The notes beneath the pieces were generated by a model that worked only from the letters and a program-made list of their open reading frames with translations, did not search any database and was not told the origin of the DNA. Of a stretch of DNA of 64,000 nt, positions 56,149 through 63,921 are shown in pieces. Source of the DNA: Chitinimonas sp036961565 (lineage in GTDB: Bacteria > Pseudomonadota > Gammaproteobacteria > Burkholderiales > Chitinimonadaceae); the NCBI RefSeq assembly GCF_036961565.1, contig NZ_JBAMDD010000018.1:26961-90960 (forward strand). Direction: 5' to 3'. Both the position numbers and the translations under genes were made by a program. Within the stretch, counting starts at the first letter, position 1; every line of letters begins with the position of its first letter.

Positions 56149-57162
56149 ATGTCACACATCGATCTCGCAGCCCTGCTTGCGCCGGTAGCTGATGCGCAGC
56201 CCTGCGGCGACAACCTCGAATACAGCGCAGAATTCCTCGCCCTGGAAGCCATGGCAGGCGGCACGCCTGAACAACAGTTCGGCGACACCATCATTGCCGC
56301 CGTGGCGCCCGACTGGCTGGCCGTCGCCCGGCAAGCCCAGGAGATGCTGGCCCGCAGCAAGGATTTGCGCATCGCCGGCTTCCTGGTCCGCGCCGCCACC
56401 CGCAACAGCGGCCTGCCAGGCCTGGCACAGGGTCTGTCGCTGGTAGCCGATCTACTGGCCCAGTACTGGCCAGACCTGCACCCCGAACTGGAAGACGGCG
56501 ACGCCACCATGCGCGTCAACGCCCTGTCGGTACTGGCCAGCGCCGAGTGCCTGCAGGCTGACGTACGCCAATCGGTTTACCTGGAAGTGCGCGGCCTCAG
56601 CAGTTGCTTGGTGCGCGACGCCGAAATCACCCTGAGCGGCCGGGCCGAGCGCGAAGGCGGCCTGCAGGAAGCCGACCTGATGCGCCTGGTGCAGGCCGAC
56701 CCGGCGCAGGCGCAGGCGATGGCCGATCTGCTGACGCAGGTTCTCGCCTCGCTCGCCGTTATCACCAGCCAGCTGGACGACAACGCCCCCTACCACGGCC
56801 TGGACTTCCAGCCCCTGCGCCGCCTGCTGCAAGCCTTGCAGCTACCGCTCAAGGCCGTGACCGGCGATGTGGCACCAGCAGCCGAAGCCACAGCAGAAGG
56901 CGCCATGCAGCCCGCCGAAGGTGCGCCTGTCAGCCACGCACCCGCCGGACAATGGCCCCAATCAGTCAACAGCCGCCAGGAAGCCGCACGGCTGGTAGAG
57001 TTGGCATGCAGTTACTTTGAACGTCATGAGCCCGGCCACCCGGCTCCGCTGCTATTGCGGCGCGGCCAAAAGCTGATGACAATGGATTTCCTGGAAATCA
57101 TGCGCGAGCTAGCCCCTGAAGGTCTGGGCCAGATCGAGATGGTTGCCGGGCTTAACCGCTAA
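56149..57162 (+). CDS. tssA: T6SS protein TssA (ImpA)
   Basis: The 337-residue protein has the N-terminal ImpA_N domain (AALLAPVADAQPCGDNLEYSAEFLALEAMAGG, PDWLAVARQAQEMLARSKDLRIAGFLVRAATR). A divergent middle follows, then a C-terminal segment (ARLVELACSYFERHEPGHPAPLLLRRGQKLMTMDFLEIMRELAPEG). TssA coordinates tube and sheath growth. AGGAGG lies about 10 nt before the ATG at 56149. It heads the rightward operon. Confidence 0.95.
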   Translation: MSHIDLAALLAPVADAQPCGDNLEYSAEFLALEAMAGGTPEQQFGDTIIAAVAPDWLAVARQAQEMLARSKDLRIAGFLVRAATRNSGLPGLAQGLSLVADLLAQYWPDLHPELEDGDATMRVNALSVLASAECLQADVRQSVYLEVRGLSSCLVRDAEITLSGRAEREGGLQEADLMRLVQADPAQAQAMADLLTQVLASLAVITSQLDDNAPYHGLDFQPLRRLLQALQLPLKAVTGDVAPAAEATAEGAMQPAEGAPVSHAPAGQWPQSVNSRQEAARLVELACSYFERHEPGHPAPLLLRRGQKLMTMDFLEIMRELAPEGLGQIEMVAGLNR

Positions 57163-57220
57163 ACGGTCATTGCAGGCCGAAACGCAAATCTCTACCCACC
57201 TCAGCTAGCAAGGACCCCTC

Positions 57221-57751
57221 ATGGCTAAAAGTGATAGCGGACAAAAATTCATTGCCCGTAACCGCGCACCGCGCGTACAGATCGAATACGACGTTGAAGT
57301 CTACGGCGCCGAAAAGAAGGTGCAGTTGCCCTTCGTGATGGGCGTGCTGTCCGACCTCTCCGGCAAGTCCGAAGTGGATCAAGGCTCCTTGGCCGACCGC
57401 AAGTTCATGGAGATCGATGTCGACAATTTCGACTCGCGCATGAAGTCGCTCCGCCCCCGCGCCGTTTTCAGCGTACCCAACGCCCTTACCGGCGAAGGCA
57501 ACCTCAGCATTGACGTCAGCTTCGAGAGCATGGACGACTTCTCGCCGGCCGCCATTGCCCGTCAGATCGAACCACTGCGCAAGCTGCTGGAAGCCCGCCA
57601 GCAACTGGCCAACCTGCTGACCTATATGGACGGCAAGACCGGCGCCGAGTCGCTGATCGCCAAGTTGCTGCAAGACCCGGCCCTGCTGGCCAGCCTGTCC
57701 AGCAGCCCCAAGGCCGAAGCCGCCGATACGGCCGCCACTGTTGCCGAATAA
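57221..57751 (+). CDS. tssB: T6SS sheath protein TssB
   Basis: The 176-residue protein is a typical TssB/VipA (RNRAPRVQIEYDVEVYGAEKKVQLPFVMGVLSDLSGKS, KFMEIDVDNFDSRMKSLRPR, LSIDVSFESMDDFSPAAIARQIEPLRKLLEARQQL). With TssC it forms the contractile sheath. It lies 18 nt before tssC. Confidence 0.97.
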   Translation: MAKSDSGQKFIARNRAPRVQIEYDVEVYGAEKKVQLPFVMGVLSDLSGKSEVDQGSLADRKFMEIDVDNFDSRMKSLRPRAVFSVPNALTGEGNLSIDVSFESMDDFSPAAIARQIEPLRKLLEARQQLANLLTYMDGKTGAESLIAKLLQDPALLASLSSSPKAEAADTAATVAE

Positions 57752-57769
57752 GCCAGGGAGCATGATTGC

Positions 57770-59269
57770 ATGACCACCGAATTACAGGATTTCGCCAAAT
57801 CCGGCCCGCAGCACGAAGAGCAGAATGATTTCTACCAACTGCTGCAAAAAGAGTTTCGCCCCAAGACCGACGAAGCCCGCAGCGCCGTGGAGCAGGCCGT
57901 CCACACCCTGGCCAAGCAGGTACTGAGCGACACCAACCTGATCAGCGACGACGCCTTCAAGTCCATCGAAGCCATCATCGGCCAGCTGGATCGCAAGCTG
58001 TCCGAACAGCTCAACCTGATCATCCACCACGCCGACTTCCAGCAACTGGAATCGGCCTGGCGCGGCCTGCATTACCTCATCACCAACACCGAGACCGACG
58101 AGATGCTCAAGGTCAAGGTGTTCAACGTCGCCAAGACCGATCTGCATCGCACCCTGCGCCGCTTCAAGGGCACCAACTGGGATCAGAGCCCCTTCTTCAA
58201 GCGCGTTTACGAAGAAGAATACGGCCAGTTCGGCGGTGAGCCGTTTGGCTGCATGGTGGGTGACTACTTCTTCGACCACAGCCCCGTCGATGTCGAGCTG
58301 CTGCGTGAAATCTCGCGCACTGCCGCCGCTTCGCACTGCCCCTTCATCACCGGTGCCGCCCCCTCGGTGATGCAGATGGAATCGTGGCAGGAACTGGCCA
58401 ACCCGCGTGATCTGACCAAGATTTTCCAGACCCCGGAATACGCCGCCTGGCGCTCGCTGCGCGAATCGGAAGACGCCCGTTATCTAGGCCTGGCCATGCC
58501 GCGCTTCCTTGCCCGCCTGCCCTACGGTGTCAACACCAACCCGGTGGACGAGTTCGACTTCGAGGAAGACACCGCAGGCGCCGCCCACGAGCGCTTTGGT
58601 TGGGCCAACTCCGCCTATGCCATGGCCGTCAACATCAACCGTTCGTTCAAGCAGTACGGCTGGTGTACTCGTATACGCGGCGTGGAATCGGGTGGCGCGG
58701 TAGAGAACCTGCCCTGCCATACCTTCCCCACCGACGACGGTGGCGTGGACCTGAAATGCCCGACTGAAATCGCCATTTCGGACCGGCGCGAGGCCGAGCT
58801 GGCCAAGAACGGCTTCATGCCGCTGCTGCATCGGAAGAACTCGGATCTGGCCGCCTTTATCGGCGCACAGTCGCTGCAAAAGCCGACCGAGTACATGGAC
58901 GCCGATGCCAGCGCCAACGCCCAACTGGCTGCCCGCCTGCCCTACCTGTTTGCCGTCTGCCGCTTTGCCCACTACCTCAAGTGCATCGTGCGCGACAAGA
59001 TCGGTTCGTTCACCAGCCGCGACGAAATGCAGCGCTGGCTCAACGAATGGATACTGCACTACGTCGATGGCGATCCTTCCAACTCGTCCGAATCGGTCAA
59101 GGCTGAAAAGCCCCTGGCTGCGGCCGAAGTCCATCTGGAAGAAATCGCAGACAACCCAGGCTACTACGCCGCCAAGTTCTTCCTGCGCCCGCATTACCAG
59201 CTGGAAGGCCTGACCGTGTCGTTGCGCCTGGTGTCCAAGCTGCCATCGGCCAAGGAAGGCGGCGGCTAG
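57770..59269 (+). CDS. tssC: T6SS sheath protein TssC
   Basis: The 499-residue protein is TssC/VipB: LSEQLNLIIHHADFQQLESAWRGLHYLITNTETDE, RVYEEEYGQFGGEPFGCMVGDYFFDHSPVDVELLREIS, SLRESEDARYLGLAMPRFLARLPYG and the C-terminal LEEIADNPGYYAAKFFLRPHYQLEGLTVSLRLVSKLPS. It forms the sheath with TssB and carries the ClpV recognition region. The message continues downstream to a GC-rich hairpin (59280-59314). Confidence 0.97.
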   Translation: MTTELQDFAKSGPQHEEQNDFYQLLQKEFRPKTDEARSAVEQAVHTLAKQVLSDTNLISDDAFKSIEAIIGQLDRKLSEQLNLIIHHADFQQLESAWRGLHYLITNTETDEMLKVKVFNVAKTDLHRTLRRFKGTNWDQSPFFKRVYEEEYGQFGGEPFGCMVGDYFFDHSPVDVELLREISRTAAASHCPFITGAAPSVMQMESWQELANPRDLTKIFQTPEYAAWRSLRESEDARYLGLAMPRFLARLPYGVNTNPVDEFDFEEDTAGAAHERFGWANSAYAMAVNINRSFKQYGWCTRIRGVESGGAVENLPCHTFPTDDGGVDLKCPTEIAISDRREAELAKNGFMPLLHRKNSDLAAFIGAQSLQKPTEYMDADASANAQLAARLPYLFAVCRFAHYLKCIVRDKIGSFTSRDEMQRWLNEWILHYVDGDPSNSSESVKAEKPLAAAEVHLEEIADNPGYYAAKFFLRPHYQLEGLTVSLRLVSKLPSAKEGGG

Positions 59270-59279
59270 TACCCACACG

Positions 59280-59314
59280 CTGGCAAGTGGCAGGCCTAGC
59301 CGGCCGCTTGCCAG
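59280..59314 (+). other. Hairpin after tssC, possible terminator
   Basis: CTGGCAAG (59280-59287) and CTTGCCAG (59307-59314) pair, with inner GGC/GCC pairs. No T-run follows, so it may attenuate rather than stop transcription into the effector genes. Confidence 0.5.
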
Positions 59315-59370
59315 GCTCTCGCGGCAACAGCAGCACATGCAATAAAAACAGTCAGATTGCGCACAGCAAT

Positions 59371-59393
59371 AATGACAATATCATTAAATGATA
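59371..59393. promoter_or_regulatory. Palindromic operator-like site 1 upstream of the effector pair
   Basis: AATGACAATATCATT (59371-59385) overlaps the perfect palindrome TATCATT-A-AATGATA (59379-59393). A near-identical sequence (14 of 15) occurs at 59656-59670. The surroundings are AT-rich, unlike the neighbouring coding DNA. Confidence 0.5.
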
Positions 59394-59426
59394 ATGCATC
59401 CGTATTGAGGTGCAGGAGGAAATCGG

Positions 59427-59660
59427 ATGGCGCTTGCCAAGGCAGCCCTTCGCCTATACCCGACCGTCCCTGGTGCGGTACGGCTGTTCCCAGCCCCTGC
59501 CAGCAGGGTAGACCCGCGCGTAGGCGTGATGCTTCCGATAGATGGGCAGGCAGGGCAATTGTCCTGCTGGCCGATAAAGCAATCCGGCATTGCATGGCCG
59601 CAACCTAACATTGCCTTGCGCCAGCCTTCTGGACGGTCGCAATGCGCACAAGTGAAATGA
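59427..59660 (+). CDS. Small ORF with strong ribosome-binding site, coupled to tai1
   Basis: A 77-codon frame begins with ATG 6 nt after AGGAGGA (59414-59420), the best Shine-Dalgarno nearby. Its TGA (59658-59660) overlaps the ATG of the next gene as ATGA, so translation of tai1 could be coupled to it. The protein is Pro/Ala/Arg-rich and has no family I recognise. Its codon use (many A- or T-ending codons) is unlike the structural T6SS genes. It could be a real small gene, a leader, or the remains of a decayed one. Confidence 0.4.
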   Translation: MALAKAALRLYPTVPGAVRLFPAPASRVDPRVGVMLPIDGQAGQLSCWPIKQSGIAWPQPNIALRQPSGRSQCAQVK

Positions 59661-59670
59661 CAATGTCATT
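59656..59670. promoter_or_regulatory. Palindromic operator-like site 2, at the tai1 start
   Basis: AATGACA-A-TGTCATT is a perfect palindrome overlapping the first codons of tai1 and matching 59371-59385 at 14 of 15 positions. It may be a regulator site or chance similarity in coding DNA. Confidence 0.4.
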
Positions 59671-60205
59671 ATTTACCTTTATACGTCCGCTACAAGTACT
59701 AAGGTATGCGGGTCTCGCTTTGGTTTTCGCAGCTGCGTCGGCATGCCCAACGGCTGGCTTCACCCCCCTGCCTATAGTGCAAGGCTCCGCAGCCGATCAA
59801 TACGTCGGTCATGGTAGGCATCTGGAAGTGCTGTTTACCCACGAAGGCCAGGCTGGCGAGGTCGATGTCTTTCCCGAGCCGCCCCTGGTGATCAAGCAAC
59901 GCAAGGATGGCAAGCAATGCAAGATCGAAGAAGGCGGCATTTGGGTAAGGAAGTCGGTCTTTCTGGACGCGGGCGAACAGCATCTGCTGGCGCATGAGTA
60001 CAGCGGCTCCAACGACAGCTTGGTTATCTACCGGACCAGTGATTGCAAGACGATCAAGACCATTGATGTCAGTGGGCTGCGCTGGCAGGTGGAAGGCACC
60101 CAGCTGGTTACGGGTAAAGCATGCAGCGCTGACAGCCTTGCCAGTTGCAAGACCAAGCGCAAAGTGCCGCTGATCACCGTCAGCAAAAGTACATCACCAC
60201 AATAA
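59657..60205 (+). CDS. tai1: Tae1 immunity protein (Tai1/Tsi1-like), periplasmic
   Basis: The 182-residue protein has an N-terminal signal (RPLQVLRYAGLALVFAAASA). The body resembles P. aeruginosa Tsi1 as I recall it: VFPEPPLVIKQRKDGKQCKIEEGGIWVRKSVFL, HLLAHEYSGSNDSLVIYRTSDCKTIKTIDVSGLRWQVEGTQLVTGKAC. Tsi1 binds and blocks the amidase Tse1 in the periplasm. The start is uncertain (59642, 59657 or 59663); 59657 is chosen because it overlaps the small ORF stop. It lies 13 nt before tae1. The immunity gene precedes the effector. Confidence 0.82.
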   Translation: MTMSLFTFIRPLQVLRYAGLALVFAAASACPTAGFTPLPIVQGSAADQYVGHGRHLEVLFTHEGQAGEVDVFPEPPLVIKQRKDGKQCKIEEGGIWVRKSVFLDAGEQHLLAHEYSGSNDSLVIYRTSDCKTIKTIDVSGLRWQVEGTQLVTGKACSADSLASCKTKRKVPLITVSKSTSPQ

Positions 60206-60218
60206 GCAAGAGAGAAAC

Positions 60219-60680
60219 ATGGCTGATAAATGCATCGTCGACGCATGCCGCGCAGTCTGGGAGCAATCCTTTACTGCTGGCGTGCTCAACAAGAACAACT
60301 GCTCTGGTTTCGTCAAGGCTGTCGCAGCCGAGCTGGGCATACATCTGCCCAATACCCAGGCTGATGGCATTGCCGACTACCTGGATCGTAACTGGACAAA
60401 GCTTGCCAGCCCAGCCGAAGCCCTTACCCGTGCCGGTCAAGGCTACCTCGTTCTGGCCTGTCTCAAGGCGGGTGAGCACCAACCCGTCAAATCCAATGGA
60501 CACGTAGTCGTCATCGTGCAAGGCCCCGTGTATCGCAACAAATACCCACGTTGCTGGGGCGGCAGCATCGGCGGTGCACAGAGCGCCGGCACGCGTTCGG
60601 TAGGAGAAGTGTGGAACAACCGTGATCGCGACCAGATTCGCTACTACGCGTGGAACACCGCAATTTGTAACGCAGGTTGA
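60219..60680 (+). CDS. tae1: T6SS peptidoglycan amidase effector, Tae1 family
   Basis: The 153-residue protein matches P. aeruginosa Tse1 closely in pattern: CIVDACRAVWEQSFTAGVLNKNNCSGFVKAVAAELG with catalytic C28, GHVVVIVQGPVYRNKYPRCWGGSI with catalytic H95, and VWNNRDRDQIRYYAW. Tse1 cleaves the gamma-D-Glu-mDAP bond of peptidoglycan in rival cells. Terminal C5 and C150 could form the known disulfide. No signal peptide, as expected of a secreted cargo. It is placed between tai1 and hcp, so Hcp may carry it. A 7-residue loop before H95 is longer than in Tse1. Confidence 0.92.
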   Translation: MADKCIVDACRAVWEQSFTAGVLNKNNCSGFVKAVAAELGIHLPNTQADGIADYLDRNWTKLASPAEALTRAGQGYLVLACLKAGEHQPVKSNGHVVVIVQGPVYRNKYPRCWGGSIGGAQSAGTRSVGEVWNNRDRDQIRYYAWNTAICNAG

Positions 60681-60780
60681 AAAGGCAGTACCCCATCCAG
60701 TATCCCACTGGTACAGCAGCATCGTACCGGGGAGACGTTCTGCGCCCCGAGCGCAAATTCTAAGCAAGGAGAAGCAGTAA

Positions 60781-61269
60781 ATGGCAATTGATATGTTCCT
60801 GAAAATCGACGGCATCGAAGGCGAATCGGCTGACGACAAGCATGCCAACGAAATCGAACTGATTTCCTTCAACTGGGGCATGTCGCAAGCCTCCAGCATG
60901 CATGCCGGTACCGGCGGCGGCCAAGGCAAGGTGTCGGTTGACGACCTGTCCTTCGTCCACTTCCTGGACAAGGCCAGCCCCATCCTGATCCAGACCTGTA
61001 TGTCCGGCAAGCACATCCCCAAGGCTGTGCTGACCGCCCGCAAGGCCGGTGAAAAGCCCCTCGACTACCTGAAGATCACCATGACCGACGTGCTGGTCAG
61101 CTCGGTGAGCCCTTCGGGCAGCAACGGCGGTGGTCAGGCCGTGATGGAAGCGGTTGGCCTGTCCTTCTCCAAGGTCAAGGTCGAGTACCAGCCACAAGGT
61201 GCTGATGGTAGCGCCAAGGGCGGTGCTGTGGTGTCCGAGTGGGACATCAAGGCTAACAAGAAGGTGTAA
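60781..61269 (+). CDS. hcp: T6SS tube protein Hcp (TssD)
   Basis: The 162-residue protein is Hcp1-type: MAIDMFLKIDGIEGESADDKHANEIELISFNWGMSQ, then VDDLSFVHFLDKASPILIQTCMSGKHIPKAVLTARKAG. Hexamers form the inner tube and, in P. aeruginosa, chaperone small effectors such as Tse1 and Tse2. GGAG lies about 10 nt before the ATG. A leader with repeated GGTAC-type arms precedes it (60705-60728). Confidence 0.97.
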   Translation: MAIDMFLKIDGIEGESADDKHANEIELISFNWGMSQASSMHAGTGGGQGKVSVDDLSFVHFLDKASPILIQTCMSGKHIPKAVLTARKAGEKPLDYLKITMTDVLVSSVSPSGSNGGGQAVMEAVGLSFSKVKVEYQPQGADGSAKGGAVVSEWDIKANKKV

Positions 61270-61367
61270 GTCCCTGTCAGGCATCTGAGCCAAGAGCGTC
61301 TCCCCAGGGAGTGCGTCTTGCGGCCAGGGTGCCAGACAGATCGAAGTAGCTGGGCCGCAAGGCCCAA

Positions 61368-61399
61368 GGCAATGGTCGGCCCTGTCGCCGGCCATTGCC
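61368..61399 (+). other. Hairpin between hcp and tagJ
   Basis: GGCAATGG (61368-61375) and CCATTGCC (61392-61399) pair perfectly around an inner GGC/GCC stem. No T-run follows. It could attenuate read-through, keeping tagJ and the effectors lower than hcp, or stabilise the hcp message. Confidence 0.5.
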
Positions 61400-61425
61400 G
61401 TTCCCCTCCGCAAATGAGATTAGCA

Positions 61426-62232
61426 ATGAGTTTATCGAGCAATGCCGAAACCCTGATCCGGGAGAATCGCCCGTCAGAAGCACTGGAAGCCCTGCAGGCA
61501 GAGGTACGCACCTCTCCGGCCAAGCCGGAGCCGCGCGTTTTCCTGTTTCAATTGCTGGCCGTGCTGGGCGACTGGACCCGGGCGCAGACGCAACTCGATA
61601 CCCTGGCCAAGCTTTACGATGACTACGCCACCTTCGCCCAGCTGTATCGGCAGGTGCTGATTGCCGAGCGCAACCGTGCCGATGTCTTCGCCGGCAAGGC
61701 TACCCCCATCGTTATCGGCGAACCCGCCCCCTGGCTGGCCCAACTGATCGAGGCCCAGCAGCGCGATGCCGCCGCCCAACACGCCGCCGCCGCCATACTG
61801 CGCCAGCAGGCCCTGGCCGATGCGCCGACCTGTGCAGGCCAGATCAACGAACAACCTTTCAGCTGGCTGGCCGATGCCGACAGCCGCCTGGGCCCGGTAC
61901 TGGAAGCCCATGTCAATGGCCAGTACCGCTGGATACCCTTCGACAAACTGAACAGCATCACCGTGCAAGCGCCAGAATCGCTGGTCGATCTGGTGTGGGT
62001 AAAAGCCGAACTGGAACTGGCAGGCGGCCAGCAAACCCCAGCGCTGATACCCGTACGCTACCCCGGCACCCCCGCCATGGGCGGCGCCCTGGCCATGTCG
62101 CGCGCCACCCAGTGGCTGCAGCCGCATACCGATACCTGGGTGGGCCTGGGCCAGCGCGAATTCACCTGCGACACCGGTGAATTCGCCCTGCTCGACGTAC
62201 GGCAAATCCGCTTCGACCCGGTGGCAGAATAA
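61426..62232 (+). CDS. tagJ: T6SS accessory protein TagJ (ImpE)
   Basis: The 268-residue protein is ImpE/TagJ-like: a TPR-like helical N-terminus (ETLIRENRPSEALEALQAEVRTSPAKPEPRVFLFQLLAVLGDW, RVFLFQLLAVLGDWTRAQTQL) and a C-terminal globular part (RWIPFDKLNSITVQAPESLVDLVWVKAELEL, GGALAMSRATQW). TagJ binds TssB and ClpV in some systems. ATG 61426 or the in-frame ATG 61414 is possible. Its stop is 2 nt from the next gene. Confidence 0.92.
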   Translation: MSLSSNAETLIRENRPSEALEALQAEVRTSPAKPEPRVFLFQLLAVLGDWTRAQTQLDTLAKLYDDYATFAQLYRQVLIAERNRADVFAGKATPIVIGEPAPWLAQLIEAQQRDAAAQHAAAAILRQQALADAPTCAGQINEQPFSWLADADSRLGPVLEAHVNGQYRWIPFDKLNSITVQAPESLVDLVWVKAELELAGGQQTPALIPVRYPGTPAMGGALAMSRATQWLQPHTDTWVGLGQREFTCDTGEFALLDVRQIRFDPVAE

Positions 62233-62234
62233 CC

Positions 62235-62897
62235 ATGGCCGGCCAGCGCACACCCGGCCCCCAGGGTACCAGCAGCAGCATGGTGTCCCTGGAGCAGGGT
62301 ATCGCCCAACGCATCCAGCCCGCCATGGCTGGCACACTGGGCGTTCGCGCTGGTCCGCAGGGCAATGTGCAACTGGCCTGGGCCTCGCAAAAGGGCTTCT
62401 ATGTCCACCAGCGGGTCACCTTTCTGGTCATAGGCCGGCACCTGCCGCAGGACGAACGCGCCATACTGGCCCATGCTCATGTCGCCGCCGACGCCAAGGT
62501 GTACCAGGGGCTGGATTCCACCCACAGGCACGCCATGCGGCGCCCCCGGCAAACCACCGATGAAGCCCAAGCCGAAGCCAATCGCTTTGTGCGGGCGCAA
62601 TACCATCGGGCCTGGAACGCCCCCGATCGCAAGACCGCCTTGTTCGAGTTCGGTCTGGCCCTGCATACCATCCAGGATTCCACCTCGCCTTCGCACAGCG
62701 GCTTTCAACTCTGGACCGGCGAAGAAACCTTTGGCGAAGAAGTCGGCCACGTCCACAAGGAAATGATCAACCCAGGCGACGATAGCCAGCTCTACCTCGC
62801 CACCAAGACTGCCTGGGAGTGGTTTGTCGCCAAGCGCCTGCCCGCCGGCAATCTCTTCATCTTTGGCTGCGATGGCTGCAGCACCGGGTTGGGCTAG
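62235..62897 (+). CDS. Putative T6SS effector, zinc-phospholipase C/P1-nuclease-like
   Basis: The 220-residue protein has no signal peptide and an unusually high number of His. It contains ALHTIQDSTSPSHSGF (residues 142-157, H144 and H154) with other candidate ligands at H80, H82, H97, H99, H172 and H174 (GHVHKEMIN). The QDSxSPxH core recalls zinc-dependent phospholipase C/S1-P1-type domains seen in some Rhs toxin tips. It starts 2 nt after tagJ and is followed by two likely envelope proteins, the usual layout of an effector with immunity genes. Enzyme activity is inferred. Confidence 0.6.
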   Translation: MAGQRTPGPQGTSSSMVSLEQGIAQRIQPAMAGTLGVRAGPQGNVQLAWASQKGFYVHQRVTFLVIGRHLPQDERAILAHAHVAADAKVYQGLDSTHRHAMRRPRQTTDEAQAEANRFVRAQYHRAWNAPDRKTALFEFGLALHTIQDSTSPSHSGFQLWTGEETFGEEVGHVHKEMINPGDDSQLYLATKTAWEWFVAKRLPAGNLFIFGCDGCSTGLG

Positions 62898-62899
62898 CC

Positions 62900-63232
62900 A
62901 TGACGCTACACGCCCTCCCCCGCCTGCACCCACCAGCCTGGCTGGCAGCCGCGCTGCTGTGCGCCCCGGCCATGGCCAGCGGTAATATCGATGTCATGTT
63001 CTGGCTGGTCGGCGCCGTGCTCACCCTGCTGCTGAGCATAGGCGTGCTGATCTTCACCCTCAAACGGCATCGCCTGGCGTACCTAACGCTGCATGTGCTG
63101 CTGCTCATGCTCATCTGGTACCTGGCCATGGGCGCACGCGGCGCCTCGCACGACCTGATAGGCGGCCTGCTAACCCTGGCGCCGCTGGCCCTGTGTGGCG
63201 CCTGGCTGGGCCTACAGAGGGCAAGCCGATGA
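62900..63232 (+). CDS. Small membrane protein, candidate immunity protein
   Basis: The 110-residue protein has a signal-like or first transmembrane segment (WLAAALLCAPAMASG) and two more hydrophobic helices (VMFWLVGAVLTLLLSIGVLIFTL, LLTLAPLALCGAWLGL), with a Lys/Arg loop between. No family is recognised. Its ATG lies 2 nt after the putative effector and it overlaps the next gene. It may protect the inner membrane from the effector, or help with export. Confidence 0.65.
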   Translation: MTLHALPRLHPPAWLAAALLCAPAMASGNIDVMFWLVGAVLTLLLSIGVLIFTLKRHRLAYLTLHVLLLMLIWYLAMGARGASHDLIGGLLTLAPLALCGAWLGLQRASR

Positions 63233-63921
63233 GCCGCGCCATGTCGCTACCATCCCTACCCCTGCTCGCCCTGCTGTGGCTCACCCTGATCGCGCTGCCA
63301 AGCCAGGCAGACGAAGGCCGGCTGTTTCAGGACTACGACAGCTTCTACAGCCAGCTGCACACCCAGCCACCACCGCTGACCTTGCTCGGCCCGCTATCGC
63401 CACCCAGCGGCAAGCACGCAGCCTGGACGCGTGATACCCCGCTGGGCAAGCTGGCCATCGGCAGCAAGGGCCAATATCAGTTGAACCGCCACACCCTCGC
63501 CATCAGCCGGCTTAGCGTAGGCGGCCCCCAGGCCGATCTGAGCAAGCTCGATCTTGCCACGGCTGATGTCTACCAGCTGGGTGCGCAGCACGTCTGCATA
63601 GAAAGCGCCACCAGCCTGCTGGGAGCCTCCGGCAGCTTGCAGCGCTGGCGCTACATCGTCGTACTAGACGACATGGGGCGGGACAGCTTCGCCGCGTTCT
63701 CGCTGTTCGGTTCCTGCCATGCCATCAGTGATCTCGACGGTGACGGCAAACTGGATCTGATTGTCATCACCGCCGACGGCGAATACTTTCAGGCCCAAGC
63801 CAAGGCCCGCCATGGTGGCCAGTTGCGCAACCTGGCACTGGCCGCGTGGCAATTGATACCAGAAGCACCGGACAACCCCTATGTCTTTTGGGCCAGTCCG
63901 TTGACAGACCCGTTTAATTAA
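63229..63921 (+). CDS. Secreted protein, candidate immunity protein
   Basis: The 230-residue protein has a signal peptide (MSLPSLPLLALLWLTLIALPSQA). A beta-rich body follows with a calcium-loop-like FG-GAP motif SDLDGDGKLDLIVIT near residue 171. It overlaps the previous gene's stop by 4 nt, so the two are translated together. No family is recognised. A periplasmic protein after a phospholipase-like effector is the standard position of an immunity protein. The last 79 nt of the window hold no further gene. Confidence 0.65.
   Translation: MSRAMSLPSLPLLALLWLTLIALPSQADEGRLFQDYDSFYSQLHTQPPPLTLLGPLSPPSGKHAAWTRDTPLGKLAIGSKGQYQLNRHTLAISRLSVGGPQADLSKLDLATADVYQLGAQHVCIESATSLLGASGSLQRWRYIVVLDDMGRDSFAAFSLFGSCHAISDLDGDGKLDLIVITADGEYFQAQAKARHGGQLRNLALAAWQLIPEAPDNPYVFWASPLTDPFN

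Noticed and set aside
59357..59608. 83-codon alternative frame overlapping the small ORF
   Set aside because: It lacks a ribosome-binding site and stops without relation to tai1; the frame at 59427 is better placed.
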